Under the pieces are notes generated by a model. That model was not told the DNA's origin. It worked only from the letters and a program-made list of their open reading frames with translations, and ran no database searches. A stretch of 64,000 nt of DNA from CBDAPX01 sp965198725 (GTDB lineage Bacteria > Pseudomonadota > Alphaproteobacteria > Rhodobacterales > Rhodobacteraceae), in contig CBDAPX010000002.1 in the NCBI GenBank assembly GCA_965198725.1, positions 620,001 to 684,000 on the forward strand. Reading direction: 5' to 3'. Position numbers and translations under genes: made by a program. This document shows, piece after piece, positions 18,411 to 26,967 of this stretch. Each line of letters begins with the position of its first letter. The first letter of the stretch is position 1.

Positions 18411-19229
18411 TTAACCAAGCTTGGGATGCCGGTTCACGTCCTTATAAAGCAGATAGCGAAACGGTCCCGGACCGCCCGCATAACAGGCTTGCGGACAAAA
18501 GGCGCGCAGCCACATGAAATCGCCGGCTTCAACCTCGACCCAGTCTTGGTTGAGGCGGTAGACTGCTTTGCCCTCCAAAACATAAAGCCCGTGTTCCATG
18601 ACATGGGTTTCGGCAAACGGGATCACGGCGCCGGGTTGCAGGGTGACGATGTTCACATGCATGTCGTGGCGCATGTCGGACGGATCGACAAAACGGGTCG
18701 TGGCCCAACGACCCTCTGTACCGGGCATCGCGATGGGCGCAACCTCTGCGTCGCTGGTGACAAAGGGCTCTGGCCGGTCGATTCCGGCAACAGGTTCATA
18801 GGCTTTGCGCACCCAGTGGAACCGCAACGGGTCTGTGCCGGGGTTTGTCAGGGCCCAGTCACAGCCGGGCGGAACATAAGCATAGCTGCCCGCGCTCAGG
18901 TGATAATCCGTGCCGTCCAGAACAAGCCGCGCGGTCCCGTGGGTCACAAACAGCACCGACTGTGCAGCGGGATCTGTATCCGGCGTGGAGCTGCCGCCGC
19001 CCGGCAAAACCTCCATCGCGTATTGCGAAAAGGTTTCTGCAAAACCACTGAGCGGGCGCGCCAGAATCCAAGCCCGTGTTTTGTCCCAGAAAGGCAGATG
19101 AGAGGTCACGATATCCTGCATTGTCCCCCGCGGGATCACCGCATAGGTCTCTGTAAACACAGCCCGACCGGTCAAAAGCTGGGTCTGGGGCGGATGGCCG
19201 CCCATGGGCGCGTGATAGGGATCGGTCAT
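18411..19229 (-). CDS. allE: (S)-Ureidoglycine aminohydrolase, bicupin
   Basis: AllE/UGHY converts S-ureidoglycine to S-ureidoglycolate with release of ammonia, in the cytosol. The 272-aa protein has two cupin domains, about residues 60-130 (SVLFVTHGTARLVLDGTDY) and 190-260. The C-terminal domain holds the metal site (ETHVMEHGLYVLEGKAVY, with His and Glu ligands). It complements puuD-uraH-puuE/uraD-allA and completes most of a urate-to-glyoxylate route. Allantoate amidohydrolase is absent from this window. Confidence 0.92.
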   Translation of the reverse strand: MTDPYHAPMGGHPPQTQLLTGRAVFTETYAVIPRGTMQDIVTSHLPFWDKTRAWILARPLSGFAETFSQYAMEVLPGGGSSTPDTDPAAQSVLFVTHGTARLVLDGTDYHLSAGSYAYVPPGCDWALTNPGTDPLRFHWVRKAYEPVAGIDRPEPFVTSDAEVAPIAMPGTEGRWATTRFVDPSDMRHDMHVNIVTLQPGAVIPFAETHVMEHGLYVLEGKAVYRLNQDWVEVEAGDFMWLRAFCPQACYAGGPGPFRYLLYKDVNRHPKLG

Positions 19230-19378
19230 GTCAGGTCACATCGCTGGGATAGGTTGGTCTGACTATGACCTCTAAGGGTCGCAACAGGCTAGGGGCCTCG
19301 CCCCACCATCATCTTGCGGGAAAATTTGAAAATAGACGGCAGGAGGTGGGTTTGGTCCGCAAGAACACTGTGCTAGGG

Positions 19379-19406
19379 TCCGGCAAAATAAGTGGTTTTC
19401 GCCGGA
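19379..19406 (+). other. 5'-leader hairpin before the 117-aa secreted protein
   Basis: TCCGGC and GCCGGA are complementary arms, extended inside by AAAA/TTTT with one unpaired base, around a short loop. The structure lies 32-59 bases upstream of the start codon at 19438. It may stabilise the mRNA or affect initiation. Function is unproven. Confidence 0.3.
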
Positions 19407-19437
19407 AACCGGCCAGATTTCAAAGGGACCTTCGCAT

Positions 19438-19791
19438 ATGTATCGCGCCATTCTGATGGTCTTCATCCTTCTTTTCACCACAACGACCGCAATGGCCCAG
19501 GCCGGGCTGTATAAACGGTTCTCCAATATCGGTTTGAAGCAGAGCGATATCGACATGCTGACCGCCACGGCCGAGGGCATGTATGTCACGTCGCCGGCTA
19601 AATCCGGTGCAACCAAACAATGGGAAAACCCTGAAACAGGCGCGCGCGGGCAGGTTGAAACGCTCGACGTTGGCGGTAACTGTGTCACCGTTCGCCACAT
19701 TATCCGCGTCGCGGGTGCAGACGAATCTGCGGCTTTCGCCAGCCGGCGCTGTCAGGCGGCGGATGGAAGCTGGCAGTTGAGCACTGAGTAA
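19438..19791 (+). CDS. Secreted RT0821/Lpp0805-like surface-antigen-family small protein
   Basis: The 117-aa product has a clear Sec signal peptide (ILMVFILLFTTTTAMAQ, cleavage about residue 21). A mature domain of about 95 residues follows, containing WENPETGARGQVETL and CVTVRHIIRVAGADE and ending RRCQAADGSWQL. The two cysteines may form a disulfide. This pattern resembles the C-terminal domain of 17-kDa/RT0821-like surface antigens. AAAGGGACC precedes the ATG. Function is unknown. It may be cotranscribed with the downstream membrane/HlyD pair. Confidence 0.6.
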   Translation: MYRAILMVFILLFTTTTAMAQAGLYKRFSNIGLKQSDIDMLTATAEGMYVTSPAKSGATKQWENPETGARGQVETLDVGGNCVTVRHIIRVAGADESAAFASRRCQAADGSWQLSTE

Positions 19792-19817
19792 AGAGTAGAC
19801 TTGAGGAGGGGCATCCA

Positions 19818-20267
19818 ATGTCCGACAGCAGCGCAGCGATGCATCCGATGGCGCCCGAACATCTGCCTTATTTCATTCCTGGGGCCGACGGGTCCGACCC
19901 GATGTTCACCAACGCAATTTTCTTTGTGGTGATCGGTGTCTTTCTTGTGGGGGTTTTGTACCTTTATCTGCATTCCATCCCGGAGCGGATGGCACACAGG
20001 ACGCATCGCACGCAGATGCAGATCGTTGCCATGTTGGCCCTGATCGCGCTGCTGACACATCAGAACATCTTCTGGATCGCGGCGTTGCTGCTCGCGGCCA
20101 CACAACTGCCGGACTTCCTGACGCCAATCACATCGGGCGCGCGATCTTTGGCCAGTTTGGCCGGACGTGATTACGAAGGGGATCTGCCCGAAGACGATAA
20201 TGAGCTGCATGATGCGGCGCACCAACACGCTGAACCCGTGCCGACCCCGGCCAAGGCGGAGGGATAA
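19818..20267 (+). CDS. Small inner-membrane protein partnered with HlyD-like protein (YiaW-like position)
   Basis: The 149-aa protein has two hydrophobic segments (about residues 31-51 and 67-95) and a charged, Ala/Pro/Glu-rich tail. GAGGAGGGG lies upstream of its ATG. Its stop is 3 bases before the HlyD-like start, implying coupling. The arrangement matches small DUF3302/YiaW proteins that sit before YiaV-type membrane fusion proteins. I cannot confirm the family from sequence alone. No export ATPase or channel is encoded nearby. Confidence 0.55.
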   Translation: MSDSSAAMHPMAPEHLPYFIPGADGSDPMFTNAIFFVVIGVFLVGVLYLYLHSIPERMAHRTHRTQMQIVAMLALIALLTHQNIFWIAALLLAATQLPDFLTPITSGARSLASLAGRDYEGDLPEDDNELHDAAHQHAEPVPTPAKAEG

Positions 20268-20270
20268 GCG

Positions 20271-21506
20271 ATGCTTGAATTTCTCTTCTGCTCAATGGTC
20301 ACCATCCTGCCGGATTACCTGATCCGGCGCAATTTTCAGGGCAAACGCTGGGGCCATGAAATCACGCTCTATTCGGTCTGGTATGAGCTGCGCTATGGCA
20401 TAACCGCCTGTGCGATCATGACCTTGTCGCTGATCACGATGATCTTTTACTATCACCCGGAAAGCGGCAATGTGACGTCGCTGTTCCGGACGGTCAGCAT
20501 CCTGCCGGAAACCGCCGGGCGGGTTGAAGAGGTCTTTGTCGTCAACGCACAGAAGGTCGAAGCGGGCGATCCGCTCTTCAAGATGGACGATGCACGGCAG
20601 GTCACGGCATTGGCGACGGCGGAGTCGCAGATATCCGAGATCGACGCTCAGGTCGTCGTGGCCGAGGCGGACCTGGTGACGGCAGAGGCGCAAATCCAAC
20701 AGGTTGTGGCCACGCTGGATGAATTGCGGATCGAACTGGAGCGGACCCAAACCCTGATGGCGCGGGGATCTTCGGCGGTCAGTCAACAGGATCTTGACCG
20801 GCAAGAAGCCGAAGTGTTGGCACAAGAAGCGGCCCTTGCCGCGGCGGAAAGCCAAGCGAATGCGGCGCGGGAAAAGGTCAATACACTGCTGCCGGCACAA
20901 AGGCTGAGCGCCGAAGCGGCGCGCGAACAGGCGCAGGTCGAATTGGACAAAACCACGATCTATGCGGGTGTCGCGGGCACCATTGAACAGTTTGCGCTGC
21001 AACCGGGTGACTATGTCTCTGCCATCCAGCGCCCGGCGGGCATCATTGTGCCGGATGACACGGTCGGGCGGCGCATGCAGGCGGGGTATGACCAGATTTC
21101 AGCGCAGGTCGTGAAACCCGGCATGTTGGCGGAAATCACCTGTATGTCTGTGCCCTTCAAGGTGATCCCAATGGTGGTCGTCAATGTGCAGGACGTGATT
21201 GCCACCGGTCAGTTGCGCCCGTCCGATGCCCTGATCGATCTGGCCGAGCGGTCCAGACCGGGCACCGTCGCGGTGGGTATGGAGCCGCTTTATGAAGGCG
21301 GGATCGACAACGTCATTCCCGGCAGCCAGTGCGTTTCCAACGTCTACACGAACAATCATGAACGCTTGCAGGACCCGGATTTGGGGACATTCCAGCGGAT
21401 CGGATTGCACGTGATTGATACGACCGGTTTGGTGCACGCGTTTATCCTGCGCATTCACGCCATTCTGCTGCCGATGCGGACATTGGTCTTGTCGGGCGGG
21501 CATTAA
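20271..21506 (+). CDS. HlyD-family membrane fusion protein (YiaV/YibH-like)
   Basis: The 411-aa protein has an N-terminal topology typical of YiaV/YibH: LEFLFCSMVTILPDYLIRR, then a second membrane span (TACAIMTLSLITMIFYY). A biotinyl-lipoyl-like half-motif follows (TAGRVEEVFVVNAQKVEAGD). A long alpha-helical coiled-coil hairpin rich in Ala/Glu/Gln (about residues 105-225) comes next, then a beta-barrel region (TIYAGVAGTIEQFALQPGDYV). Such proteins bridge the periplasm in export systems. The partner pump is not encoded here. Confidence 0.85.
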   Translation: MLEFLFCSMVTILPDYLIRRNFQGKRWGHEITLYSVWYELRYGITACAIMTLSLITMIFYYHPESGNVTSLFRTVSILPETAGRVEEVFVVNAQKVEAGDPLFKMDDARQVTALATAESQISEIDAQVVVAEADLVTAEAQIQQVVATLDELRIELERTQTLMARGSSAVSQQDLDRQEAEVLAQEAALAAAESQANAAREKVNTLLPAQRLSAEAAREQAQVELDKTTIYAGVAGTIEQFALQPGDYVSAIQRPAGIIVPDDTVGRRMQAGYDQISAQVVKPGMLAEITCMSVPFKVIPMVVVNVQDVIATGQLRPSDALIDLAERSRPGTVAVGMEPLYEGGIDNVIPGSQCVSNVYTNNHERLQDPDLGTFQRIGLHVIDTTGLVHAFILRIHAILLPMRTLVLSGGH

Positions 21507-21611
21507 GCGTGCCCGTCGACATCCATCACGATCCAGCGCTCTTGTTGCTGGGCAGGGCTGTTCCGCTTGGACTTTCCATTTGTTTTTATTGAGTTTTCCT
21601 GAGGGTTTAGA

Positions 21612-21959
21612 ATGCAATATCTTCGTATGACTTTCGCCTTTGCAGGCCTTTTGGCACTGACCGCCTGCACCGAACCGCTTGAGCTGTCTGAGGACGGCGC
21701 GGAACCCACCGTATTGAATTACAGCGAGCCCGGCTTGTCCGGCTTGCGCGCCAAAGCACCTTATCCGAACCCGGATGATGTGTGTCAATTGCTGGCGCCC
21801 AACAGCTATACCGGCCCGGTGCGCGAAGAGGGGAAGGACCTGATTGCCTGTCCCAAGCATGAAAAAGGCGCGATTGCGGATCGCAGGGCAGAGGGTGCGA
21901 ACATCGTCGCCCATGCCAAGCACTGGACGATATTGTCTGTACCGCTGGTCGGCCAGTAA
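21612..21959 (+). CDS. Small predicted lipoprotein
   Basis: The 115-aa protein has a lipoprotein signal with lipobox LLALTAC and Cys at residue 19. The acidic mature part has no recognised domain but two further cysteines (DDVCQLLAP and DLIACPKHE). TGAGGG lies just upstream of the ATG. It follows the HlyD-like gene by 105 bases on the same strand and may belong to the same envelope module. Function unknown. Confidence 0.65.
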   Translation: MQYLRMTFAFAGLLALTACTEPLELSEDGAEPTVLNYSEPGLSGLRAKAPYPNPDDVCQLLAPNSYTGPVREEGKDLIACPKHEKGAIADRRAEGANIVAHAKHWTILSVPLVGQ

Positions 21960-21984
21960 CCCAAACGGGTGCGACATCGCATTG

Positions 21985-22014
21985 AAAGGCGTCTGTTGTG
22001 ACGGGCGCTTTTTT
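21985..22014 (+). terminator. Weak intrinsic terminator after the lipoprotein gene
   Basis: Arms AAAG...CTTT and CGTC...GACG, separated by an internal loop, are followed by six T. The stem is imperfect, so this is a low-confidence terminator. It would separate the envelope module from the riboswitch-controlled gcv operon. Confidence 0.35.
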
Positions 22015-22100
22015 GGTGATCGACACCTGAATCCCTGCGAATGCGTTTCTTGGCGAAAAGGGGCTTGATTGCTTTTTCAAGCCAAGCTACCCCATACGAA

Positions 22101-22258
22101 GGAACGTGGGAGAACCGGCGATGCCGGTGCCGAAGGAGCAACCGCCCCGGAAACTCTCAGGCACAGAGGACCGCGGACCTGACATAAAACTCTGGAGAGT
22201 GATGCGCGCGACGCATCCGCCGAAGGGATAACGATCTCAGGCAAAAGGACAGAGGGGG
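22101..22258 (+). promoter_or_regulatory. Tandem glycine riboswitch (two aptamers) upstream of gcvT
   Basis: Two consecutive aptamer-like blocks are present. The first (about 22103-22190) has GTGGGAGAACCGGC, CCGAAGGAGCAA and CTCAGGCACAGAGGACCG. The second (about 22190-22258) has CTCTGGAGAG, CCGCCGAAGGGATAA and CTCAGGCAAAAGGACAGAGG. CCGAAGG and CTCAGGCA...GGAC repeated twice is the signature of the tandem glycine riboswitch. It lies 90 bases before gcvT and would turn on glycine cleavage when glycine accumulates. It fills most of the gene-free interval 21960-22347. Confidence 0.93.
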
Positions 22259-22347
22259 CATCTTGGTCGTACGCGGGACGTGCGGGTTTGGGATGCCGCT
22301 CGATTTTCACATTTGGATCGATCGGCCTGGCAACAGGGAGGCCGGAG

Positions 22348-23463
22348 ATGGATTTGGCAATCACACCGCTCAACGCGCTGCATCGGCGATTGGGGGGCAA
22401 GATGGTGGCATTTGCCGGCTATGACATGCCGGTACAATTTTCCGGCATTATGGCCGAGCACACCCATTGCCGCGAAAAAGCCGGGCTTTTTGATGTCAGC
22501 CACATGGGGCAGGTAATGTTGCGCGGCGCGTCTTACGATGCGGTGGCCGAAGCCTTCGAAACGCTGGTGCCGATGAATGTCCGCGAATTGGCGGATGGAC
22601 GACAGCGCTATGGGTTTTTCACCAATGACGCCGGTGGGATTGAAGACGACCTGATGTTTGCCCGGCGCGGAGAGGCGCTGTTTGTGGTTGTTAACGCCGC
22701 CTGTAAATCCGCCGATCTGGATTTGATGCGGGCTGGCTTGTCGGATGTTGACATCACCGAAATCACCGACCGCGCGCTGCTGGCACTACAAGGCCCTGCG
22801 GCGGAGAGCGTATTGGCAACGCTGAACCTGGAAGTCAGGACCATGCGTTTCATGGATGTGCGCGACATGGACCTGAACGGCGCGGCTTGCTGGGTTTCTC
22901 GGTCCGGTTACACCGGCGAAGACGGGTTTGAAATTTCGGTGCCCGTGGATGCGGCAGAAGCTTTGGCAGAAACCCTGCTGGATCATGCGGATGTGGCGCC
23001 CATCGGTCTTGGCGCGCGCGACTCTTTACGGTTAGAGGCGGGCTTGTGCCTTTACGGCCATGACATTACCGCCGAAACCTCGCCGGTCGAGGCCGGGTTG
23101 ACCTGGGCCATTCAAAAGACCCGACGCGCGGGTGGCGCCCGTGCCGGTGGTTTCCCGGGGGCGGGCCGCATTCTGGCAGAGTTGGAGAACGGCGCAGAGC
23201 GCAAACGCGTCGGGTTGCGCCCCGAAGGACGCGCGCCGATGCGCGAGGGGGTTACCGTGTTTGCCGACGCCGAAGGCGGCGCGCCGATTGGCGCGATCAC
23301 CTCTGGCGGGTTTGGCCCCTCGGTCGGTGGACCCGTCGCCATGGGATATGTGGCGGCGGCACATGCCGAGACGGGTCGAACGCTCTATGGAGAGTTGCGC
23401 GGCAAGCGTCAGCCGCTCATCGTATCAACACTGCCCTTCGTGGCAGCCGGGTTCAAAAGATAG
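22348..23463 (+). CDS. gcvT: Glycine cleavage system T protein (aminomethyltransferase)
   Basis: GcvT transfers the methylene group from lipoyl-GcvH to tetrahydrofolate, releasing ammonia. The 371-aa protein contains the folate-binding fold motifs GGKMVAFAGYDMPVQF and AGLFDVSHMGQ, and the C-terminal barrel GGFGPSVGGPVAMGYV. I chose ATG 22348 because AGGGAGG lies about 6 bases upstream. An earlier in-frame ATG at 22288 would start close behind the riboswitch. First gene of gcvT-gcvH-gcvP. Confidence 0.95.
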   Translation: MDLAITPLNALHRRLGGKMVAFAGYDMPVQFSGIMAEHTHCREKAGLFDVSHMGQVMLRGASYDAVAEAFETLVPMNVRELADGRQRYGFFTNDAGGIEDDLMFARRGEALFVVVNAACKSADLDLMRAGLSDVDITEITDRALLALQGPAAESVLATLNLEVRTMRFMDVRDMDLNGAACWVSRSGYTGEDGFEISVPVDAAEALAETLLDHADVAPIGLGARDSLRLEAGLCLYGHDITAETSPVEAGLTWAIQKTRRAGGARAGGFPGAGRILAELENGAERKRVGLRPEGRAPMREGVTVFADAEGGAPIGAITSGGFGPSVGGPVAMGYVAAAHAETGRTLYGELRGKRQPLIVSTLPFVAAGFKR

Positions 23464-23484
23464 ACAACAGGAAGGTCAAGGGAC

Positions 23485-23844
23485 ATGAAATTTACCGAAG
23501 AGCATGAATGGTTGCTGGCCGAAGATGACATGATCATCGTCGGTATCACCGAACACGCAGCTGAACAGCTGGGCGACGTGGTGTTTGTCGAACTGCCAGA
23601 GGTGGGCACCGAGGTGAGCAAGGATGAAGAGATCGTTGTGATCGAGAGCGTCAAGGCCGCCTCCGACATCCTGTCGCCGCTCGATGGTGAGATCGTCGAG
23701 GTGAACGAGGCGCTGGTCGACAACCCGGCCAAGGTGAATGAGGACCCGCAGGGCGAAGCATGGTTCTTCAAGATCAAGCCATCCGACACCGGGCCGATGG
23801 ACGAATACATGGATGAGGCCGCCTACAAGGACTTCATCGGATAG
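23485..23844 (+). CDS. gcvH: Glycine cleavage system H protein
   Basis: This is the lipoyl carrier protein that shuttles the aminomethyl group between GcvP, GcvT and the dihydrolipoyl dehydrogenase. It has 119 aa, close to the family norm of about 125. The lipoylation site is Lys57 in VVIESVKAASDI. The start MKFTEEHEWL is typical. It lies 21 bases after gcvT with AAGGTCAAGGGAC upstream. Confidence 0.97.
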   Translation: MKFTEEHEWLLAEDDMIIVGITEHAAEQLGDVVFVELPEVGTEVSKDEEIVVIESVKAASDILSPLDGEIVEVNEALVDNPAKVNEDPQGEAWFFKIKPSDTGPMDEYMDEAAYKDFIG

Positions 23845-23950
23845 GTCCGGCGCGGGCGGCCCAGATGGGACGCCTCAGGCGGGAGTATTTTTCAAGAGAA
23901 GAAGCGGGGCGGGCGCATGGGCCGTCTTGCCCGCGCCAAGGGAGCCAGAC

Positions 23951-26800
23951 ATGACGTATACACCAACCGATTATTTGCCTTATGATTTTGCCAATCGGCG
24001 CCATATTGGACCGTCGCCGGCGGAAATGTCGGAGATGCTGGCCGCCCTTGGGGTGGGGACCCTTGATCAGTTGATCGATGAAACTGTGCCGCCCGCGATC
24101 CGGCAGGCGGACCCTTTGGACTTTGGCAAGCCAAAGTCCGAGCGTGAGTTGCTGTTTCACATGCGCAAGACGGCGGCGAAGAACAAGGTTCTGACCTCTT
24201 TGATCGGTCAGGGGTATCACGGCACGGTCACGCCCCCCGCGATCCAGCGCAATATTCTGGAAAACCCGGCGTGGTACACGGCCTATACGCCGTATCAACC
24301 AGAGATCAGCCAAGGCCGGTTGGAGGCGCTTTTGAACTTTCAGACCATGGTCAGCGATCTGACCGGGCTGGAGATTGCCAACGCCTCTTTGCTGGATGAG
24401 GCGACCGCTTGCGCCGAGGCGATGACGATGGCGCAGCGGGTGGCCAAGTCAAAATCGAAGGCGTTTTATGTCGATGAAAACTGTCATCCCCAAAATATCG
24501 CGGTGATTGAGACGCGGGCCGCCCCTTTGGGGATCGAAGTGATCGTCGGGGCACCGGATGATCTGAACGCATCCGAAGTGTTTGGTGCGATATTTCAGTT
24601 CCCGGGCACCTATGGGCATTTGCGTGACTTTACCGACCAGATCGCAGCGCTGCATGCGGCCAAAGCCATCGGGATCATTGCGGCGGATCCTTTGTCCCTG
24701 TGCCTGTTGAAAGAGCCGGGCGCGATGGGGGCCGACATTGCCGTCGGAAACACCCAGCGGTTTGGCGTGCCGATGGGCTATGGCGGGCCACATGCCGCTT
24801 ATATGGCGACGAAACAGCAATACGCACGCGCCATGCCGGGGCGGTTGGTGGGTCTCAGCGTCGACAGCCATGGCAATCGCGCCTATCGGTTGTCGCTGCA
24901 AACGCGGGAACAGCATATCCGGCGGGAAAAGGCGACATCGAATGTCTGCACAGCGCAGGCGTTGTTGGCGGTGATGGCCTCGTTTTATGCTGTTTTCCAT
25001 GGTCCCGAAGGGTTGCGGGCGATCGCCCAGCGGATCCATCGCAAGACCGCGCGGCTGCGCGAAGGGCTCTTGCAGGCGGGGTTTGTCGTGCAACCGGCCG
25101 CATTCTTTGACACGATCACGGTTGAGGTTGGCCCCTTGCAAGCGGCGTTGATGAAATCGGCGGTGGATGAAGGGATCAACCTGCGCGCGGTTGGCACAAC
25201 CAAAATCGGTATCACGCTGGATGAACGCACGCGCCCGGCCACCATTGAAGCGGTTTGGCGCGCCTTTGGCATTGAGCGGACGGATCGCGATTACACCCCG
25301 CATTACAACCTGCCCGAAAAGCTGATCCGGGACAGTGCCTATCTGACCCACCCGATTTTCCATATGAACCGGGCAGAGACAGAGATGATGCGCTATATGC
25401 GGCGGCTGGCGGATCGGGATCTGGCGCTGGATCGGGCGATGATCCCGCTGGGCTCTTGCACGATGAAGCTGAATTCTGCGGCCGAGATGATGCCGGTCAG
25501 CTGGCGCGAGTTTTCCCAATTGCACCCGTTTGCCCCAGCCGATCAGGCGGAGGGGTACAAGGAACTGATCGACGATTTGTCGGCCAAGCTTTGCGAGATT
25601 ACCGGATATGCCGCGATCTCGATGCAGCCCAACTCGGGCGCGCAGGGCGAATATGCGGGGCTGTTGACCATCGCGGCTTACCATCGGGCGAACGGGCAGG
25701 GGCATCGCAATATCTGTTTGATCCCGATGAGTGCGCATGGCACCAACCCGGCAAGCGCCCAGATGGTGGGATGGAAAGTGGTGCCGGTCAAGTCGGACGC
25801 GCGTGGCGACATAGACCTGGATGATTTCCGCGCCAAGGCCGAACAGCACAGCGAAAACCTGGCCGGTTGCATGATCACGTATCCATCGACCCATGGCGTG
25901 TTTGAGGAAACCGTGACCGAAGTGTGCCAGATCACCCATGATCATGGCGGTCAGGTCTACATTGACGGGGCCAACATGAACGCGATGGTGGGTCTGGTCC
26001 GTCCCGGCGATGTCGGCGGTGATGTCAGCCACCTGAACCTGCACAAGACCTTTTGCATCCCGCATGGGGGCGGCGGTCCCGGTATGGGACCGATCGGGGT
26101 TCAGGCGCATTTGATCCCGCATTTGCCGGGGCATCCGGAACGTGGCGGTGCCGAAGGACCGGTTTCGGCGGCACCTTATGGCTCGCCTTCATTGCTGCCA
26201 ATCTCATGGGCCTATTGCCTGATGATGGGAGGAGAGGGGCTGACCCAAGCCACCCGGGTTGCAATTCTGAACGCCAATTACATCGCCAAACGGCTCGAAG
26301 GCGCATTCGAGGTGCTGTATCGCGGCAATCAGGGTCGTGTGGCCCATGAATGCATCATCGACACGCGCCCTTTTGTGGACAGTGCCGGTGTGACTGTTGA
26401 TGACATTGCCAAGCGTTTGATCGATTGCGGGTTCCATGCGCCGACGATGAGCTGGCCCGTGGCCGGCACATTGATGATCGAACCCACAGAAAGCGAGACC
26501 AAGGCAGAGCTTGACCGCTTTTGCGATGCCATGCTGGCCATCCGCGCCGAGATTGTAGAGATCGAAGCAGGCCAGATCGACCGGGAAAACAACCCGCTCA
26601 AAAACGCGCCGCACACGATGGAAGATTTGGTGCGCGATTGGGACCGGCCCTATTCCCGCGAACAGGGATGTTTCCCGCCGGGGGCGTTTCGCGTCGACAA
26701 GTACTGGCCGCCGGTGAACCGTGTCGACAACGCGTGGGGCGACCGCCACCTTGTCTGTACCTGCCCGCCGATGGAGGAATATGCCGAGGCGGCTGAATAA
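23951..26800 (+). CDS. gcvP: Glycine dehydrogenase (decarboxylating), P protein
   Basis: This PLP enzyme decarboxylates glycine and loads the aminomethyl group onto GcvH. It is 949 aa and single-chain, as in most proteobacteria. PLP Lys699 is in HLNLHKTFCIPHGGGGPG. Other typical blocks are FANRRHIGPS at the N-terminus and PLGSCTMKLNSAAEM. The ATG at 23951 follows AAGGGAGCC. The frame extends upstream over the gcvH end but without a ribosome site. A strong intrinsic terminator follows 56 bases after the stop. Confidence 0.97.
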   Translation: MTYTPTDYLPYDFANRRHIGPSPAEMSEMLAALGVGTLDQLIDETVPPAIRQADPLDFGKPKSERELLFHMRKTAAKNKVLTSLIGQGYHGTVTPPAIQRNILENPAWYTAYTPYQPEISQGRLEALLNFQTMVSDLTGLEIANASLLDEATACAEAMTMAQRVAKSKSKAFYVDENCHPQNIAVIETRAAPLGIEVIVGAPDDLNASEVFGAIFQFPGTYGHLRDFTDQIAALHAAKAIGIIAADPLSLCLLKEPGAMGADIAVGNTQRFGVPMGYGGPHAAYMATKQQYARAMPGRLVGLSVDSHGNRAYRLSLQTREQHIRREKATSNVCTAQALLAVMASFYAVFHGPEGLRAIAQRIHRKTARLREGLLQAGFVVQPAAFFDTITVEVGPLQAALMKSAVDEGINLRAVGTTKIGITLDERTRPATIEAVWRAFGIERTDRDYTPHYNLPEKLIRDSAYLTHPIFHMNRAETEMMRYMRRLADRDLALDRAMIPLGSCTMKLNSAAEMMPVSWREFSQLHPFAPADQAEGYKELIDDLSAKLCEITGYAAISMQPNSGAQGEYAGLLTIAAYHRANGQGHRNICLIPMSAHGTNPASAQMVGWKVVPVKSDARGDIDLDDFRAKAEQHSENLAGCMITYPSTHGVFEETVTEVCQITHDHGGQVYIDGANMNAMVGLVRPGDVGGDVSHLNLHKTFCIPHGGGGPGMGPIGVQAHLIPHLPGHPERGGAEGPVSAAPYGSPSLLPISWAYCLMMGGEGLTQATRVAILNANYIAKRLEGAFEVLYRGNQGRVAHECIIDTRPFVDSAGVTVDDIAKRLIDCGFHAPTMSWPVAGTLMIEPTESETKAELDRFCDAMLAIRAEIVEIEAGQIDRENNPLKNAPHTMEDLVRDWDRPYSREQGCFPPGAFRVDKYWPPVNRVDNAWGDRHLVCTCPPMEEYAEAAE

Positions 26801-26855
26801 GGCGGCTTTGCAAACCGTCTGGGTGCGCGTCCATTCGGCACAAAATTGGTCAAGG

Positions 26856-26880
26856 AAACGGGCTGTTTGCCCGTTTTTTT
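26856..26880 (+). terminator. Intrinsic terminator of the gcv operon
   Basis: AAACGGGC and GCCCGTTT form an 8-base stem around TGTTT, continuing into a run of T. It is a clear Rho-independent terminator. Confidence 0.9.
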
Positions 26881-26967
26881 GCCGAATTTGGAAATAAAAT
26901 CGATTTTTTGTTTTATTTTTACATTCCTGAGCTACCCTAGTGACATCTTTGAATAGGGAGATGCCCC

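Noticed and set aside
24449..26134. 561-aa minus-strand open frame
   Set aside because: It is antisense to gcvP, which has all catalytic motifs. This is a GC-driven shadow frame.
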